The notes beneath the pieces were generated by a model that was not told the DNA's origin, searched no databases, and saw nothing but the letters and a program-made list of their open reading frames with translations. Positions 18,129 to 27,894 of a stretch of DNA of 64,000 nt are shown in pieces. Made by a program: the position numbers and the translations under genes. This DNA is from Thermosynechococcus sp. (GTDB taxonomy: Bacteria > Cyanobacteriota > Cyanobacteriia > Thermosynechococcales > Thermosynechococcaceae), in NCBI RefSeq assembly GCF_025999095.1, contig NZ_AP024678.1, forward strand, positions 496,001-560,000, read 5' to 3'. Position 1 is the stretch's first letter. Each line of letters starts with the position of its first letter.

Positions 18129-18998
18129 CTAGGGCTGAGGCAGGGCAGATTGCTCCAGTTGGCTCATCAGTGCCCGCAGGGGGGGCTTGGCCAATAGGGT
18201 TTGCGTATCCGCCACTAAGCGATCGCCCCAGAGGTTCTCCCGTTGAAACTCCACCGTGCCGTAGCGGCTATCGAGACGCAGCGCTTCCTCTGCCAGTTGG
18301 AGTGCCCTTGCTTCTTGCCCCAGTTGGAGGAGAGCCGTTGCCAAGGCCAGTTTAGGCTCACTGGCCTTGGGGTCAATCTCTGCCGCCCGTTCCCAGTTCT
18401 TTGCCGCCTGCTGAATCCTGCCTTGCTCATAGAGCACCAAACCAATGTTGGTGTAGGCTGGCCAAAACTGACGATCCAAACGCAGGACACGGCGGTATTG
18501 CGCGATCGCCTGCTCCTTTTCTCCCAGTTTGAGATAGGCATTGCCCAGATTAAACCATTCCTCTGTGGCATCAGGTTTGAGAGCCAATCCCTGCGCGATC
18601 GCCCGCGCTGCGGCTCCATAGTGCCCCAGGCGAAAATGAGCAGCGCCTAAGTTGAAATAAGCCCCTGGATTTTTGTCTTTGAGTTTCAAAGACTGCTCTA
18701 GGGCTGGCACCGCGTCCTTGGGTTGATTAACTGTTAGGTAGAGCCCCCCCAGTAAGGCCCAAATTTCGTAGGCTCGGGGTGCCAACTGCACTGCCAGTTT
18801 TGCCCGCACCAACGCATCTTGAAATTGCTGGAACTGGGCCAGTTGCAGGGCTTCTTGTGCCACGATAAAACCATTTTGTTCCATCTCCTTGGCATTGAGT
18901 TCAAGGGTGCGCGGCAGCACCACTTGGGCTGTGGCTACACTGCTACTCAGGAGGGCTAGACTAAGACCAAGGACAAAGCGGGCAGTTGTTTTAAACAC
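18129..18998 (-). CDS. TPR-repeat exported protein
   Basis: 289 residues from a GTG at 18998; starting there gives a clean signal peptide (VFKTTARFVLGLSLALLSSSVATAQ), while the longer open frame from 19118 adds unrelated sequence. The mature part is built of about six 34-residue TPRs (e.g. AYFNLGAAHFRLGHYGAAARAIAQGL, WFNLGNAYLKLGEKEQAIAQYRRVL). Such proteins act as scaffolds in the periplasm or thylakoid lumen; the partner is unknown. It lies immediately upstream of the GNAT gene (1-bp gap). Confidence 0.82.
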   Translation of the reverse strand: MFKTTARFVLGLSLALLSSSVATAQVVLPRTLELNAKEMEQNGFIVAQEALQLAQFQQFQDALVRAKLAVQLAPRAYEIWALLGGLYLTVNQPKDAVPALEQSLKLKDKNPGAYFNLGAAHFRLGHYGAAARAIAQGLALKPDATEEWFNLGNAYLKLGEKEQAIAQYRRVLRLDRQFWPAYTNIGLVLYEQGRIQQAAKNWERAAEIDPKASEPKLALATALLQLGQEARALQLAEEALRLDSRYGTVEFQRENLWGDRLVADTQTLLAKPPLRALMSQLEQSALPQP

Positions 18999-19208
18999 GG
19001 TGGGCGTCTCGGTGTGAACTGAGCAGGGGAGATTCCTCTTTAGTTTGCCACAACCTGTCAGCATTTGGTGTTTGCTGCTGCCACCTTGGCGCCAAGACGC
19101 TTGCTTGCTGAAAAACAATAGATTAGTTTAGACCTTGGCTAGGGTCTCAATTTATATTTTTCTTCACATTTTCTAAACAAAATTAAATGTGTTTTTGAGG
19201 AAACTTAA

Positions 19209-19481
19209 ATGTCAAGAGGTGCAGATCAAAACATCCCCAACTATCTTGTTCCAGCGATTCTTTCAACACTTTGTTGTTGTTTACCTGTTGGGGTTATTGC
19301 AATTATCTTTGCCGCCCAAGTTGACTCAAAATTGGCCGCTGGGGATCGCGCCGGGGCGCTCGATGCCTCAAATAAGGCCAAGTTGTTCACTTGGATTGCC
19401 GTCATTTTAGGATTGCTGGGAACTGTTCTTTATGCGGTGCTCATAGTTCTCTCAATTATGGCCGAGCAGGGGGGCAAGTAG
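19209..19481 (+). CDS. CD225/dispanin-family small membrane protein
   Basis: 90 residues. A short N-terminus with NIPNYLVPAILSTLCCCLPVGVIAIIFAAQVDSKLAAGD is the CD225 signature: a membrane-inserting first helix with a Cys cluster, then the conserved basic/acidic loop (KLAAGDRAGALDASNKAKLFTWIAV), and a second transmembrane helix. The family includes eukaryotic IFITM proteins; bacterial members are of unknown function. The 3' end overlaps nagA by 26 bp on the opposite strand. Confidence 0.88.
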   Translation: MSRGADQNIPNYLVPAILSTLCCCLPVGVIAIIFAAQVDSKLAAGDRAGALDASNKAKLFTWIAVILGLLGTVLYAVLIVLSIMAEQGGK

Positions 19482-20598
19482 CCGGCAGGCGTTCATAATG
19501 GTCAGGCGATCGCCAGCGCAACAGGTGAGTGGCCGGTTGTTGTAATAGTTCAGTCCTCAAGCCCAGAGCCCGGCGCGGGTTTACCGTCGCCAATGTTAAC
19601 GCTGCTTCAAAATTGCACACTCCCCAGTCCACCAATCGTCCCACCATGGCCAGAAGCGGCACTGTGGTACCGCAGAGGGTGCCATCGGCCAATCGTGCAG
19701 TGCCATTTTTAACCTCAATGTGCCGCTCATCCCAAGGGTACAGGCCATCCCCTAACCCCAGCGGTGCCAGCGCATCACTGACTAAAAACAGGCGATCGCC
19801 CGCGCATTGCCACAACAGCCGCAGCATTTGCGGGTGAACATGAACCCCATCGGCAATCACTCCACACCAGACCCGCTGATCGGTCAAGGCAGCCGCTAAC
19901 AGTCCCGGCTCTCGATGGTGGAGGGGAGGCATCGCATTAAAGGCATGGGTAATCATGGTGGCACCCGCCTCAAAAGCCGCCTGGGCCTGCGCGAGGGTGG
20001 CCATGGAGTGCCCTAAACTGACGGTAATTCCTAACTTCCGCAAGTAGGGCAAAACCTGATGGCTTGTATCTAGTTCCGGCGCTAGGGTGAGAATGCACAC
20101 TGCTGGGCTAAACGCTGCCAGAACCGCTTGAACGGCTTCCAAGGTCAAGGGTTGCAGATACTCTTGGGGGTGGGCCCCCCGCTTGTGGGGATTGAGAAAC
20201 GGCCCCTCTAAATGGACGCCGAGAATCTTAGCTTCTGGCTCCAGCGAATTTGGCACATACTGGTGAATCAGTCCCAAAGCGGTGTGAATTGCCCCTAAGG
20301 GAGCAGTTACGATGGTGGGGGCATAGGCATCAATCCCCTGTTGCCAAAGGTAGCGACTAATTTTAGGCAGCGGTGCTGCCGTCTTCAAGCCCGAAAAAGG
20401 AATGCCTAAGGCACCGTTAATTTGTAAATCCACCCCCCCCAAGGAGAGATAATCACCAGCAAAATCAACAACGCCAACCGCTTGCGGTGGAATTAAATCT
20501 GCGCCAATGGCGACTACCTTGCCATCGGCAAGTTGGACCTGTTGCAGGCGATCGCGCCCCAAAAGCCGGACCCGATCCAGCCATTGCGGCGCCATCAT
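19456..20598 (-). CDS. nagA: N-acetylglucosamine-6-phosphate deacetylase
   Basis: 380 residues. It deacetylates GlcNAc-6-P to GlcN-6-P in amino-sugar recycling. The amidohydrolase motifs are present: HLEGPFLNPHKRGAH, ILTLAPELD, VSLGHSMATLAQAQAAFEAGATMITHAFNAMPPLHHREPG and LVSDALAPLG. Its ATG (20598) overlaps the stop of the upstream ferredoxin in an ATGA arrangement, implying translational coupling. It also overlaps the convergent CD225 gene by 26 bp. Confidence 0.93.
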   Translation of the reverse strand: MMAPQWLDRVRLLGRDRLQQVQLADGKVVAIGADLIPPQAVGVVDFAGDYLSLGGVDLQINGALGIPFSGLKTAAPLPKISRYLWQQGIDAYAPTIVTAPLGAIHTALGLIHQYVPNSLEPEAKILGVHLEGPFLNPHKRGAHPQEYLQPLTLEAVQAVLAAFSPAVCILTLAPELDTSHQVLPYLRKLGITVSLGHSMATLAQAQAAFEAGATMITHAFNAMPPLHHREPGLLAAALTDQRVWCGVIADGVHVHPQMLRLLWQCAGDRLFLVSDALAPLGLGDGLYPWDERHIEVKNGTARLADGTLCGTTVPLLAMVGRLVDWGVCNFEAALTLATVNPRRALGLRTELLQQPATHLLRWRSPDHYERLPATCPPARP

Positions 20599-20822
20599 GC
20601 GGGCGTTGCTTGTAAATCAGGACGTTCTTCGGGCACAATTGCCCCCTCGACAGGACACACCTGCAGACAGATACCGCAGTCAATGCAAGTGGCAAAATCA
20701 ATCCAGAACCAATCCGTACCTTTGGTATTTTTGCCCGGCCCTGGATGGATACAGGCCACCGGGCAGGCCTCGACGCAATCAGCAACCCCTTCACAGGTAT
20801 TGGTGACAATGGTGTGGGCCAC
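20595..20822 (-). CDS. Small bacterial-type ferredoxin (two Fe-S clusters)
   Basis: 75 residues from the GTG at 20822 (VAHTIVTNTC...), preceded by GAGGAAAA about 8 nt upstream; an open frame begins 10 codons earlier. First cluster cysteines C10, C16, C20, C24 (spacing as in 7Fe ferredoxins) and second cluster C46, C49, C52, C56 in CIDCGICLQVCP. It is a cytoplasmic electron carrier; whether the first site is [3Fe-4S] or [4Fe-4S] cannot be decided by eye. Its stop overlaps nagA's start by ATGA, an unexpected pairing since NagA needs no electrons. Confidence 0.88.
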   Translation of the reverse strand: MAHTIVTNTCEGVADCVEACPVACIHPGPGKNTKGTDWFWIDFATCIDCGICLQVCPVEGAIVPEERPDLQATPA

Positions 20823-20874
20823 AGTGTTTTCCTCACTGAGAATGGAATTCACCTATCAATTGTAAATCCCGCGG

Positions 20875-22506
20875 CTAAATCCCCAAATCTGACTTAGCCG
20901 CTTCAGCTGCCTCTAAGAGCGCAGGTGTGGGTAGTTCCTGCCAGTCGCGATCGCCGATTTCCCCATAGAACCTTTCATCATAGCTACGGGTTTGAATCAC
21001 CACCGGCATCGGCACTGCATGGCCAAGAACCAGAGCCTGTTGTTTAGAATCTAGCTTTGCTAACACCGAACGCAACTGCTGTGATCCGGGCACCCCCGTG
21101 AAAATTGCCTCAATGTCTTTTTCATCGTTGAGAAGGGCAGTAATACGAGTACCGATTTGGGACATGATTTCGCTATCAATGCCCGAAGGCCGTTGATCCA
21201 CAACTAGCAAGGTCACGAAATACTTGCGCATTTCGCGGGCGATCGTGCCAAAAATGGTTTGCCTTACAGTGGCAGGATCCAGGAAGCGGTGGGCCTCCTC
21301 AATAGTGATTACCAGTTGACGGGGGCGATCGCTGGGATTTTTGGTCTGTAAAAACACCTCCGATTGCTGGACGTAGGCTTGATGGATGCGACGGGCAATA
21401 ATATTGGTTGCCAGCATATAGGAGAGCATATTGGCTTGGGAGCCAAACTCAATGACCACATGGTGACCGGCAGCCAGGGTCTCTAAAATCTGACCGATGT
21501 AGTTTTTAGCGCAGGTATTCCGTAGGTACTTCAGTTGTTCTAGCCGCGTGAGTTTGCGCTGCAGCGCCATGATGGAAGCCTTGCTGCCCATTTTCGTTTC
21601 ACAAAACTCCTGAATCTCCTGATTGGTCATCATCAGCAGGCGAGTGATCCAGCCTTTGCCAAACTCATTGCGCAGAATCATGGCATTTTCGAGGCTGGCC
21701 TCCGGGAGGTTGAGTTCTGCCTGCACCAGCGCCAAGTCCTCGACCTCGATTTGATCAAACCCAATGTAGAGTTCCTGGGCGTCGCGCACACCCCGCCGTT
21801 GGGTGGATTCCGGGTCAAGGGTATAGATCTTTACTTGGCTTGGAAACAGTTGCCGCAATCCCTTAACGGTACTCAGTTGCTTGCCTTCCCGGGTGGCCTC
21901 CCAGCCATACTCCGAGTGCATATCAAAAATCAGGTTCACCGCCGCCTGTTTGCGGATAATCCCCGACAACAACAGCCGCGTCAAAAAGGACTTGCCCGTT
22001 CCCGACTTGCCAAATACGCCATTGCTGCGCTCGACAAAGCGATCTAAATCCAAACAAATGGGCACCGCCATATCCAAGGGCGTACCAATGGCAAAGTTGC
22101 GCCGCTGCGGATCATCCTCCCAGCCAAAGACGGCGCGAAAGTCCCGTTCACTAGCTTCGTAAACCGGACTGAAGTGGGCAGGAATGGTTTTCACAGGGCG
22201 TAATTCCTGCTCCTCGTCGAGAATCATCACCATTGGCGCCACACTTAGGGTGGCAAAGGTGCCACTGCCCGCCAGCACCTCCTGCAAAAAGGTATCTTCA
22301 AGGGCGGGGGGATTGAGGAGAATGCGGGGATTGGCAGTGCCGAGAGCAACATCGGTCAGCAGGCAAAAGAAGCGCCCTCGCCGGCCTTGCACCACCAAAA
22401 ATTGCCCCACCCGCAGTTCCTCCACTGAAACCTGACCGCTGAGTCGCACTTCAAGGCCTTGACTGAGGGAGCCTTGGACGACTATTCCCAGTTGTTGAGC
22501 CGTCAT
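20875..22506 (-). CDS. HerA-like DUF87 ATPase
   Basis: 543 residues from the ATG at 22506; the open frame continues to 22890 but that part overlaps the upstream dacB gene antisense-like in another frame. An N-terminal beta-barrel (HAS-barrel-like, residues 1-60) precedes the RecA-fold core with Walker A GKSGTGKS (166-173), Walker B ITIEEAHRFLDP, and the later VVDQRPSGIDSEIMSQIGTR (sensor/arginine region). HerA family hexamers translocate DNA; in archaea they partner NurA nucleases. No NurA-like gene is seen adjacent. The gap to dacB is only 2 bp, so the two share a transcript. Confidence 0.9.
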   Translation of the reverse strand: MTAQQLGIVVQGSLSQGLEVRLSGQVSVEELRVGQFLVVQGRRGRFFCLLTDVALGTANPRILLNPPALEDTFLQEVLAGSGTFATLSVAPMVMILDEEQELRPVKTIPAHFSPVYEASERDFRAVFGWEDDPQRRNFAIGTPLDMAVPICLDLDRFVERSNGVFGKSGTGKSFLTRLLLSGIIRKQAAVNLIFDMHSEYGWEATREGKQLSTVKGLRQLFPSQVKIYTLDPESTQRRGVRDAQELYIGFDQIEVEDLALVQAELNLPEASLENAMILRNEFGKGWITRLLMMTNQEIQEFCETKMGSKASIMALQRKLTRLEQLKYLRNTCAKNYIGQILETLAAGHHVVIEFGSQANMLSYMLATNIIARRIHQAYVQQSEVFLQTKNPSDRPRQLVITIEEAHRFLDPATVRQTIFGTIAREMRKYFVTLLVVDQRPSGIDSEIMSQIGTRITALLNDEKDIEAIFTGVPGSQQLRSVLAKLDSKQQALVLGHAVPMPVVIQTRSYDERFYGEIGDRDWQELPTPALLEAAEAAKSDLGI

Positions 22507-22508
22507 CT

Positions 22509-23756
22509 TTATTGCGCTGTCACAACTTGGATCCGTTGGGGATCGCCAAAGCGGGGAGCACCAGCTTGGCTGCGGAATTCCGCCCCCGGTCGTTGAGGCG
22601 GTTGGAGGGTTTGACTGAGGTGCTGCACATAGCGATCCTGTGCCCGCCGAAAGCCCTCTAGGTTGCTGCCACCATTCAGGAATGCAAAACAGACAGTGCC
22701 GTATTGAGCCGTCGGCAAGACCCCCACAAGGGCACTCACACTCCAAAGGGAACCGGTTTTCACTAGTGTTGCCGCAGGCAATTGCCGATCCTCTAATGTG
22801 CCGCCGTCGCGTCCCGCCATAGCGAGCACCTCTGCCAAGCTGTGGTTTTTCGCCGCCAACGCCTGTTGGAGGGCAAAGAGCATCCCGCAAGCAGCCCGTG
22901 GGGAAATGCGATTCTCTTCCCCTAGACCTGAGCCATTGATCAGTTGAATTTCCTGGGCAGGCACCTGGGCTTTACGGGCTGCCACCTGAGCAACCGCCGC
23001 CGCCCCCCCCGCCATTTCAGCGAGGCTTTCAGCAATCTGATTGTTGCTGTAGATATTCATTTGCCGCACAATTTCCCCCAAGGGCAGGGAGCGATGCTCT
23101 AGGCGAATTGTGACCTTGGCAGGGATTGTGCCTTGGAAGCGTGTGCGACCGGCAATACTCACTTGGGGGCGCGGTTGTTCCTTGAGGTGCTGGGCATAGG
23201 CCGCGGCAATTTCGGGGGTCCAACGGCGATGATCTAGGGCAAGTTTAAATAGTGCTGCGCTGGTCTGTAGCTCAGGGTAAAAATTCATCATAAAGGGAGG
23301 GACGATGACTAGGTTCCCTTGCACGTGGCGAATCCCCAAGCGATTGAGGGCGTTCCCGAGGGCGATCGCTTCCTCCCAAACAAAGAGGGGATCATTGCCG
23401 CCAATCAAGACCAAATCCCCCCTGAGCACACCATTGTCTAGCCTGCCTGTCGTGCCAATGCGAGTGAGGAACTGATAGTCAAAGGGGTATTTGTCGAGCA
23501 CAGCGAGGCTCGTGGCGATTTTGGTGACCGATGCAGCAGCAAGGGGGCGATCGCCCTGGTGGTTTACGAGTAACTGCTGGGCACTTTGAATCCAAATCCC
23601 CTGTTGGCTGGGGGCAAAGCCTTCTTCAGCTAGCGTTTGCAGGTAGCGATCGCGATACTGATACAGCGCCGCATTATAGGGAAAAATCACTGCTTTGAGA
23701 GCCTCAAAGGGCGGCTGTCCCCAGTACCATGCTACTGCTGCCAATAGCTCCAACAT
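22509..23756 (-). CDS. dacB: D-alanyl-D-alanine carboxypeptidase, PBP4/DacB-like (peptidase S13)
   Basis: 415 residues. Catalytic motifs: S76-V-T-K79 in AAASVTKIATSL, the SxN box in YSNNQIAES, and the KTG box in LVKTGSLWSVSALVG. It removes or cleaves peptidoglycan peptide cross-links in the periplasm. A clear cleavable signal peptide is not obvious (MLELLAAVAWYWG is short), so export may use an upstream start or a membrane-anchored form. It is transcribed with the HerA-like ATPase (2-bp gap). Confidence 0.92.
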   Translation of the reverse strand: MLELLAAVAWYWGQPPFEALKAVIFPYNAALYQYRDRYLQTLAEEGFAPSQQGIWIQSAQQLLVNHQGDRPLAAASVTKIATSLAVLDKYPFDYQFLTRIGTTGRLDNGVLRGDLVLIGGNDPLFVWEEAIALGNALNRLGIRHVQGNLVIVPPFMMNFYPELQTSAALFKLALDHRRWTPEIAAAYAQHLKEQPRPQVSIAGRTRFQGTIPAKVTIRLEHRSLPLGEIVRQMNIYSNNQIAESLAEMAGGAAAVAQVAARKAQVPAQEIQLINGSGLGEENRISPRAACGMLFALQQALAAKNHSLAEVLAMAGRDGGTLEDRQLPAATLVKTGSLWSVSALVGVLPTAQYGTVCFAFLNGGSNLEGFRRAQDRYVQHLSQTLQPPQRPGAEFRSQAGAPRFGDPQRIQVVTAQ

Positions 23757-23763
23757 GGGCCCT

Positions 23764-23970
23764 CTAATTCACCGTCAATTCCCACCAGCCGAAACTGGGG
23801 CCGATAAAACGCACTGTTAACCAAATCACCACTAGTAGGCCAATCCCCAGCCACGTTCCTCGCGTCACCCATTTCTGAATCAGCAACAGTTGCTCCTTTT
23901 TTAGCCAGCCCCCCTGTTGTTGACCGTAGGCCTCACCGAGGGTTTCTTTGCGCCGTTTTGCCTCACCCAT
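23764..23970 (-). CDS. Small membrane protein, DUF2839 family
   Basis: 68 residues from the ATG at 23970, which gives the family start MGEAKRRKETLGEAYG; the longer open frame to 24063 adds unconserved residues. The N-terminal half is polar and basic, with a single transmembrane helix (about residues 39-60) and a short tail. Members occur widely in cyanobacteria; function is unknown. It sits 7 bp from the dacB start, on the same strand, and 103 bp from leuS. Confidence 0.85.
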   Translation of the reverse strand: MGEAKRRKETLGEAYGQQQGGWLKKEQLLLIQKWVTRGTWLGIGLLVVIWLTVRFIGPSFGWWELTVN

Positions 23971-24073
23971 AGTTGCTGCCAGAACAGTTACAGTCCCTAT
24001 CCTAGAGCTTTTGGGGAGCAATGGTGAGCAATCTGGACCAGTCTCTAGAGCAACCGCGGCCACGGGCTTACCT

Positions 24074-26641
24074 TTAGGACTCTAGGACGAAGTTCACCAA
24101 CTTGCCCGGCACAACAATGACTTTTTTAATGGTTTTACCCGCGAGATAGCGTTGGCCAATCTCTGAGTGCTTGGCAGCTTCCTCAAGTTCGGCTTGGCTG
24201 GCAGCGGCTGGCACTTGGATCGCGCCACGGGTTTTACCCATGACCTGAATGACAAGGGTAATTTCATCGGCAACGAGGGCAGTGGGGTCTGCTTTTGGCC
24301 AAGGCTGGCGGTGAATTGAATCAGTGCCCCCCAGTTGGTGCCAAAGTTCTTCGCTGATGTGGGGGGCAAAGGGAGCAAGGAGGGTGAGTAGGGTTTGGAT
24401 GCCTTCGCTATAGACCCCAGAGGTGTAGCAGTCGGCACTGCTGAGGGCATTACTGAGTTTCATGAGTTCAGCAACAGCCGTATTCAGTTGATAGTCACCT
24501 TCAATGTCCTCACTGATTTCTTTAATGGCTGTGTGAATGGCACGGCGCAGATCTTTTTCGGCTTTGGTTAGGGTTGTGGGCAGGGGTTGCCCCAGCCGAC
24601 CCCCCTTGGCTTTGAAGGTTTGTACGAGTCGCCAGACGCGGTTGAGAAAGCGAAACTGCCCTTCAACATCAGCATCGTCCCATTCCAGGTCTTTTTCGGG
24701 GGGCGCTTTGAAGAGGATAAACATCCGCGCTGTGTCGGCGCCGTACTGTTGGATGACATCGCCAGGAGCAACGCCGTTGTACTTCGACTTGGACATTTTC
24801 TCGTAGACCACCTCTAGGGCTTCCCCGGTGTCGGGGTCGGTGGGTTGGTTGAGATCGGCGATGCGGCTGGGAATGATGTATTTACCAGTGCGCGGATTTT
24901 TGTAGGTGCGCCCTTGAACCATGCCTTGGGTAAGCAGTCGCTGAAAGGGTTCACTCACATGCACGAGCTGGCGATCGCGCAAGACTTTGGTAAAAAAGCG
25001 CGAGTAGAGCAAATGTAGAATGGCGTGCTCAATTCCCCCCACGTACTGATCCACCGGTAACCAGTCCCTGATGGCTGCGGGGTCAAAGGGGGCTGCACTG
25101 TTGCGAGCATCAGCGTAGCGGAAGTAGTACCAAGAGGAGTCAATGAACGTGTCCATGGTATCCGTTTCCCGCTGAGCCGGCCCACCACACTGCGGGCAGG
25201 GGACATCGCGCCATGCAGCAAGCTTCGCCAAGGGAGAAGGCCCGCGACCGGTAAACTCCACGTCTTCAGGGAGGAGCACCGGTAATTCGGAGCGCGGCAC
25301 CGGCACTGGCCCACACTGCGGACAGTGGATGATGGGAATGGGGACGCCCCAATAGCGTTGGCGGGAAATGAGCCAATCCCGCAGCCGATACTGCACTTGC
25401 GCCCGTCCCCAGCCTTGAGCCGCTGCGTATTCGGTAATCGCTACTTTAGCGGCGGTGGAGTCCATGCCATCAAATTGACCACTGTTGATCAATCTCCCCG
25501 GCTCTGTATAGGCGGCCTTGGGGCGGGCACTGGCTTTGCCGTCTGGGGGGATAATCACCTGGCGAATGGGGAGCTTGTGGGCTTTGGCAAACTGAAAGTC
25601 CCGCTCATCGTGGGCAGGTACACCCATCACGGCACCGGTACCGTATTCGTAGAGGACATAATCGGCAATCCAAATGGGGATTGCTTCGCCGGTAAAGGGA
25701 TTTAGGGCTTTGCCGCCGGTGGCCACACCCCGTTTGGGGCGATCGCCGGCTGTACGTTCCAGTTCACTTTCCTGTTGCACACTGGCAATAAAGGCTTCGA
25801 CAGTTTTGCGGCGGCGGCTCGTGGTCACTTTCAGTGTGAGGGGATGTTCTGGCGCCAGCACCACGTATGTTACGCCGTAGACGGTATCGGGACGGGTGGT
25901 AAAAACACCAATTTTCTCATCGCTGCCCACAATTGGGAATTCCAAATAGGCACCGGTGGACTGACCGATCCAGTTGGCCTGCATTAATTTCACCCGCTCT
26001 GGCCAGCCGGTCAGTTGTGCCAAGTCATTCAGCAGTTCCTCGGCATAGGCGGTAATTTTCAGGAACCATTGCTTAAGCAGTCGCCGTTCCACCAAGGCCC
26101 CCGATCGCCAGGACCGTCCCTCGCTGTCCACCTGCTCATTGGCCAAAACCGTTTGATCCACGGGATCCCAGTTCACCGCTGCCTCTTTCTGGTAGGCCAA
26201 GCCCGCCTCAAAAAATTCCAAAAACAGCCATTGTGTCCAGCGGTAGTAGTCGGGGTTACAGGTGGTCACCTCCCGTTCCCAATCGTAGGAGAGGCCAAGG
26301 CGTTGCAGTTCTTGGCGCATTTGGCCAATATTCTGGTGTGTCCAAAGGCGGGGATGAATGCCCCGTTCAATGGCGGCATTTTCCGCCGGCAGGCCAAAGG
26401 CATCCCAGCCCATGGGGTGGAGAACGCGGTAACCCTGCATCCGCCGACAGCGGGCAATGACATCGGTAATCGTATAGTTGCGGACGTGCCCCATGTGCAG
26501 ATTCCCTGAGGGGTAGGGAAACATGGAGAGGGCATAGAATTTGGGCTTTTGCGGATCGGTGTCGGTGCGATCCAGTTGGCGTGCAGCCCATTCCTGTTGC
26601 CACTTGGCCTCAATCACTTGGGGGTCGTAGCGATCGTCCAC
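24074..26641 (-). CDS. leuS: Leucyl-tRNA synthetase
   Basis: 855 residues from a GTG. Class Ia signature HMGH in [15 protein letters not shown] and the KMSKS loop in [11 protein letters not shown] are present, with the editing-domain threonine-rich stretch [21 protein letters not shown] between them and a Zn-binding-like CPQCG pair. It charges tRNA-Leu in the cytoplasm. Complete; its upstream neighbour is the response regulator 73 bp away. Confidence 0.97.
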   Translation of the reverse strand: MDDRYDPQVIEAKWQQEWAARQLDRTDTDPQKPKFYALSMFPYPSGNLHMGHVRNYTITDVIARCRRMQGYRVLHPMGWDAFGLPAENAAIERGIHPRLWTHQNIGQMRQELQRLGLSYDWEREVTTCNPDYYRWTQWLFLEFFEAGLAYQKEAAVNWDPVDQTVLANEQVDSEGRSWRSGALVERRLLKQWFLKITAYAEELLNDLAQLTGWPERVKLMQANWIGQSTGAYLEFPIVGSDEKIGVFTTRPDTVYGVTYVVLAPEHPLTLKVTTSRRRKTVEAFIASVQQESELERTAGDRPKRGVATGGKALNPFTGEAIPIWIADYVLYEYGTGAVMGVPAHDERDFQFAKAHKLPIRQVIIPPDGKASARPKAAYTEPGRLINSGQFDGMDSTAAKVAITEYAAAQGWGRAQVQYRLRDWLISRQRYWGVPIPIIHCPQCGPVPVPRSELPVLLPEDVEFTGRGPSPLAKLAAWRDVPCPQCGGPAQRETDTMDTFIDSSWYYFRYADARNSAAPFDPAAIRDWLPVDQYVGGIEHAILHLLYSRFFTKVLRDRQLVHVSEPFQRLLTQGMVQGRTYKNPRTGKYIIPSRIADLNQPTDPDTGEALEVVYEKMSKSKYNGVAPGDVIQQYGADTARMFILFKAPPEKDLEWDDADVEGQFRFLNRVWRLVQTFKAKGGRLGQPLPTTLTKAEKDLRRAIHTAIKEISEDIEGDYQLNTAVAELMKLSNALSSADCYTSGVYSEGIQTLLTLLAPFAPHISEELWHQLGGTDSIHRQPWPKADPTALVADEITLVIQVMGKTRGAIQVPAAASQAELEEAAKHSEIGQRYLAGKTIKKVIVVPGKLVNFVLES

Positions 26642-26714
26642 AACAGTTTTCCCGAAAGAACAGCTTATCTATTGTATCTGGCCCCTCACCCTCCAAGATG
26701 CTGCAACGGTGGCC

Positions 26715-27413
26715 TTAGCTTTCAGGTGCAGCAACCGGACGTAGCCGATAGCCTTGACCATAGACCGTTTGAATCAGGGAGGGTTCATCCCTATGCTCAA
26801 TTTTGCGCCGTAGGAGCCGGATCTGGGCTGCCAATAGGTTGCGATTGACACAGGGCTGATCCGGCCACAGTTGACTGGCAATCAATTCATGGCTGAGCAG
26901 TTCCGTCGGGTGCTTGAGGAAGAGCGCCAAAAGTGCCGTTTCCTTTTCCGACAGGCAGATGCACTGTTGTCCCCGGTAGAGCAAACGACCTTCAACATCT
27001 AAACGCAAATCCTGCCAGCAAAGAATGGGGGCTGTACACCCCATCGTATGCCGCCGTCGCAGCAGTGCCCGTACCCGTGCCAGCAATTCCCGTAGTTCAA
27101 AGGGCTTCACCAAATAGTCATCGGCACCGGCATCCAGACCGCATACTCGGTCATCGACGGTATCCCGAGCAGTGAGGAAGAGAACGGGGGTCTCATCACC
27201 GGCTTGGCGCCATCGTTGACAGAGTTCTAGCCCTGTGGGCGGGGGTACCATCCAATCCAAAATCAATAGGTGGTAGGGGCGCTGCCTTTGCCAGTAGGCT
27301 TGAGCCGTTTCACCATCATAGGCCACGTCAACGTGGTAGCCCTCTTGACGTAGGATGTGACCTAAGGGGTCGGCTAGTTCCGTTTCATCCTCTAGTAGCA
27401 GAATGTGCTCCAC
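26715..27413 (-). CDS. Orphan OmpR-family response regulator (RppA-like)
   Basis: 232 residues from a GTG. The receiver domain has the acidic pocket E8-D9, phospho-acceptor D53 (LILDWMVPPPTG), T81 and K103 (YLVKPFELREL). It is followed by a winged-helix DNA-binding domain ending QTVYGQGYRLRP. The sequence, including ILDWMVPPPTGLELCQRWR, resembles RppA/NrsR-type regulators of redox or metal responses in cyanobacteria. No histidine kinase is adjacent on either side, so the partner must be encoded elsewhere. Confidence 0.9.
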   Translation of the reverse strand: MEHILLLEDETELADPLGHILRQEGYHVDVAYDGETAQAYWQRQRPYHLLILDWMVPPPTGLELCQRWRQAGDETPVLFLTARDTVDDRVCGLDAGADDYLVKPFELRELLARVRALLRRRHTMGCTAPILCWQDLRLDVEGRLLYRGQQCICLSEKETALLALFLKHPTELLSHELIASQLWPDQPCVNRNLLAAQIRLLRRKIEHRDEPSLIQTVYGQGYRLRPVAAPES

Positions 27414-27464
27414 AATTCAATTGATGGCCGACGGACACCAAAGTTTGAGCAAGGTCTTTTTGAG

Positions 27465-27863
27465 TTAGGCCGCTGCTTGTAGCAATTGAGGAGGAACAGG
27501 AATTCCTGCTGCCATTGCCTCTGCTGGGAGCGTGGGTAAAAGGCGATAGCAGTAGAGAATAAATTGCTCTAACCACACTTGTAACAGATCTTGCTGCTCC
27601 TCGTTGAGGTAGCGATCGGGAGCAGACCCTTGGGCATTGTAAAAGGTCTCAACCCGAATGGTGCGCAGCCAGGCATTGTTAGGGCGGGTAATCAACCAGT
27701 AGTTACGCACAAGGTCGCAACCGAGGTGATTCTGGGCAATCTGGCTGGCCTTCCTAAACCATGGCAGATAGTTTTGCAGCTTCTGTAGGACTGGCGGTGT
27801 CAACAGAGGGCGTACTGGGGATGTCACACCAAGTAGATTGAGGATTTCACCCTCTAGTGCCAA
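27465..27863 (-). CDS. Conserved cyanobacterial protein of unknown function
   Basis: 132 residues, apparently from a TTG (MALEGEILNLLG). Mostly helical, with aromatic-rich core NYLPWFRKASQIAQNHLGCDLVRNYWLITRPNNAWLRTIRVETFYN and a C-terminal helix. No membrane helix or signal. It stands 51 bp upstream of the response regulator, and a 58-residue ORF sits 32 bp upstream of it, so the three may be one unit. I cannot assign a function. Confidence 0.7.
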   Translation of the reverse strand: MALEGEILNLLGVTSPVRPLLTPPVLQKLQNYLPWFRKASQIAQNHLGCDLVRNYWLITRPNNAWLRTIRVETFYNAQGSAPDRYLNEEQQDLLQVWLEQFILYCYRLLPTLPAEAMAAGIPVPPQLLQAAA

Positions 27864-27894
27864 GAGCTAGGCCAAGTTGATGGGCACAGACGCG

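Noticed and set aside
22507-22890. N-terminal extension of the HerA-like ATPase
   Set aside because: It lies within dacB coding sequence in another frame and has no conserved residues; the ATG at 22506 is the clean start.
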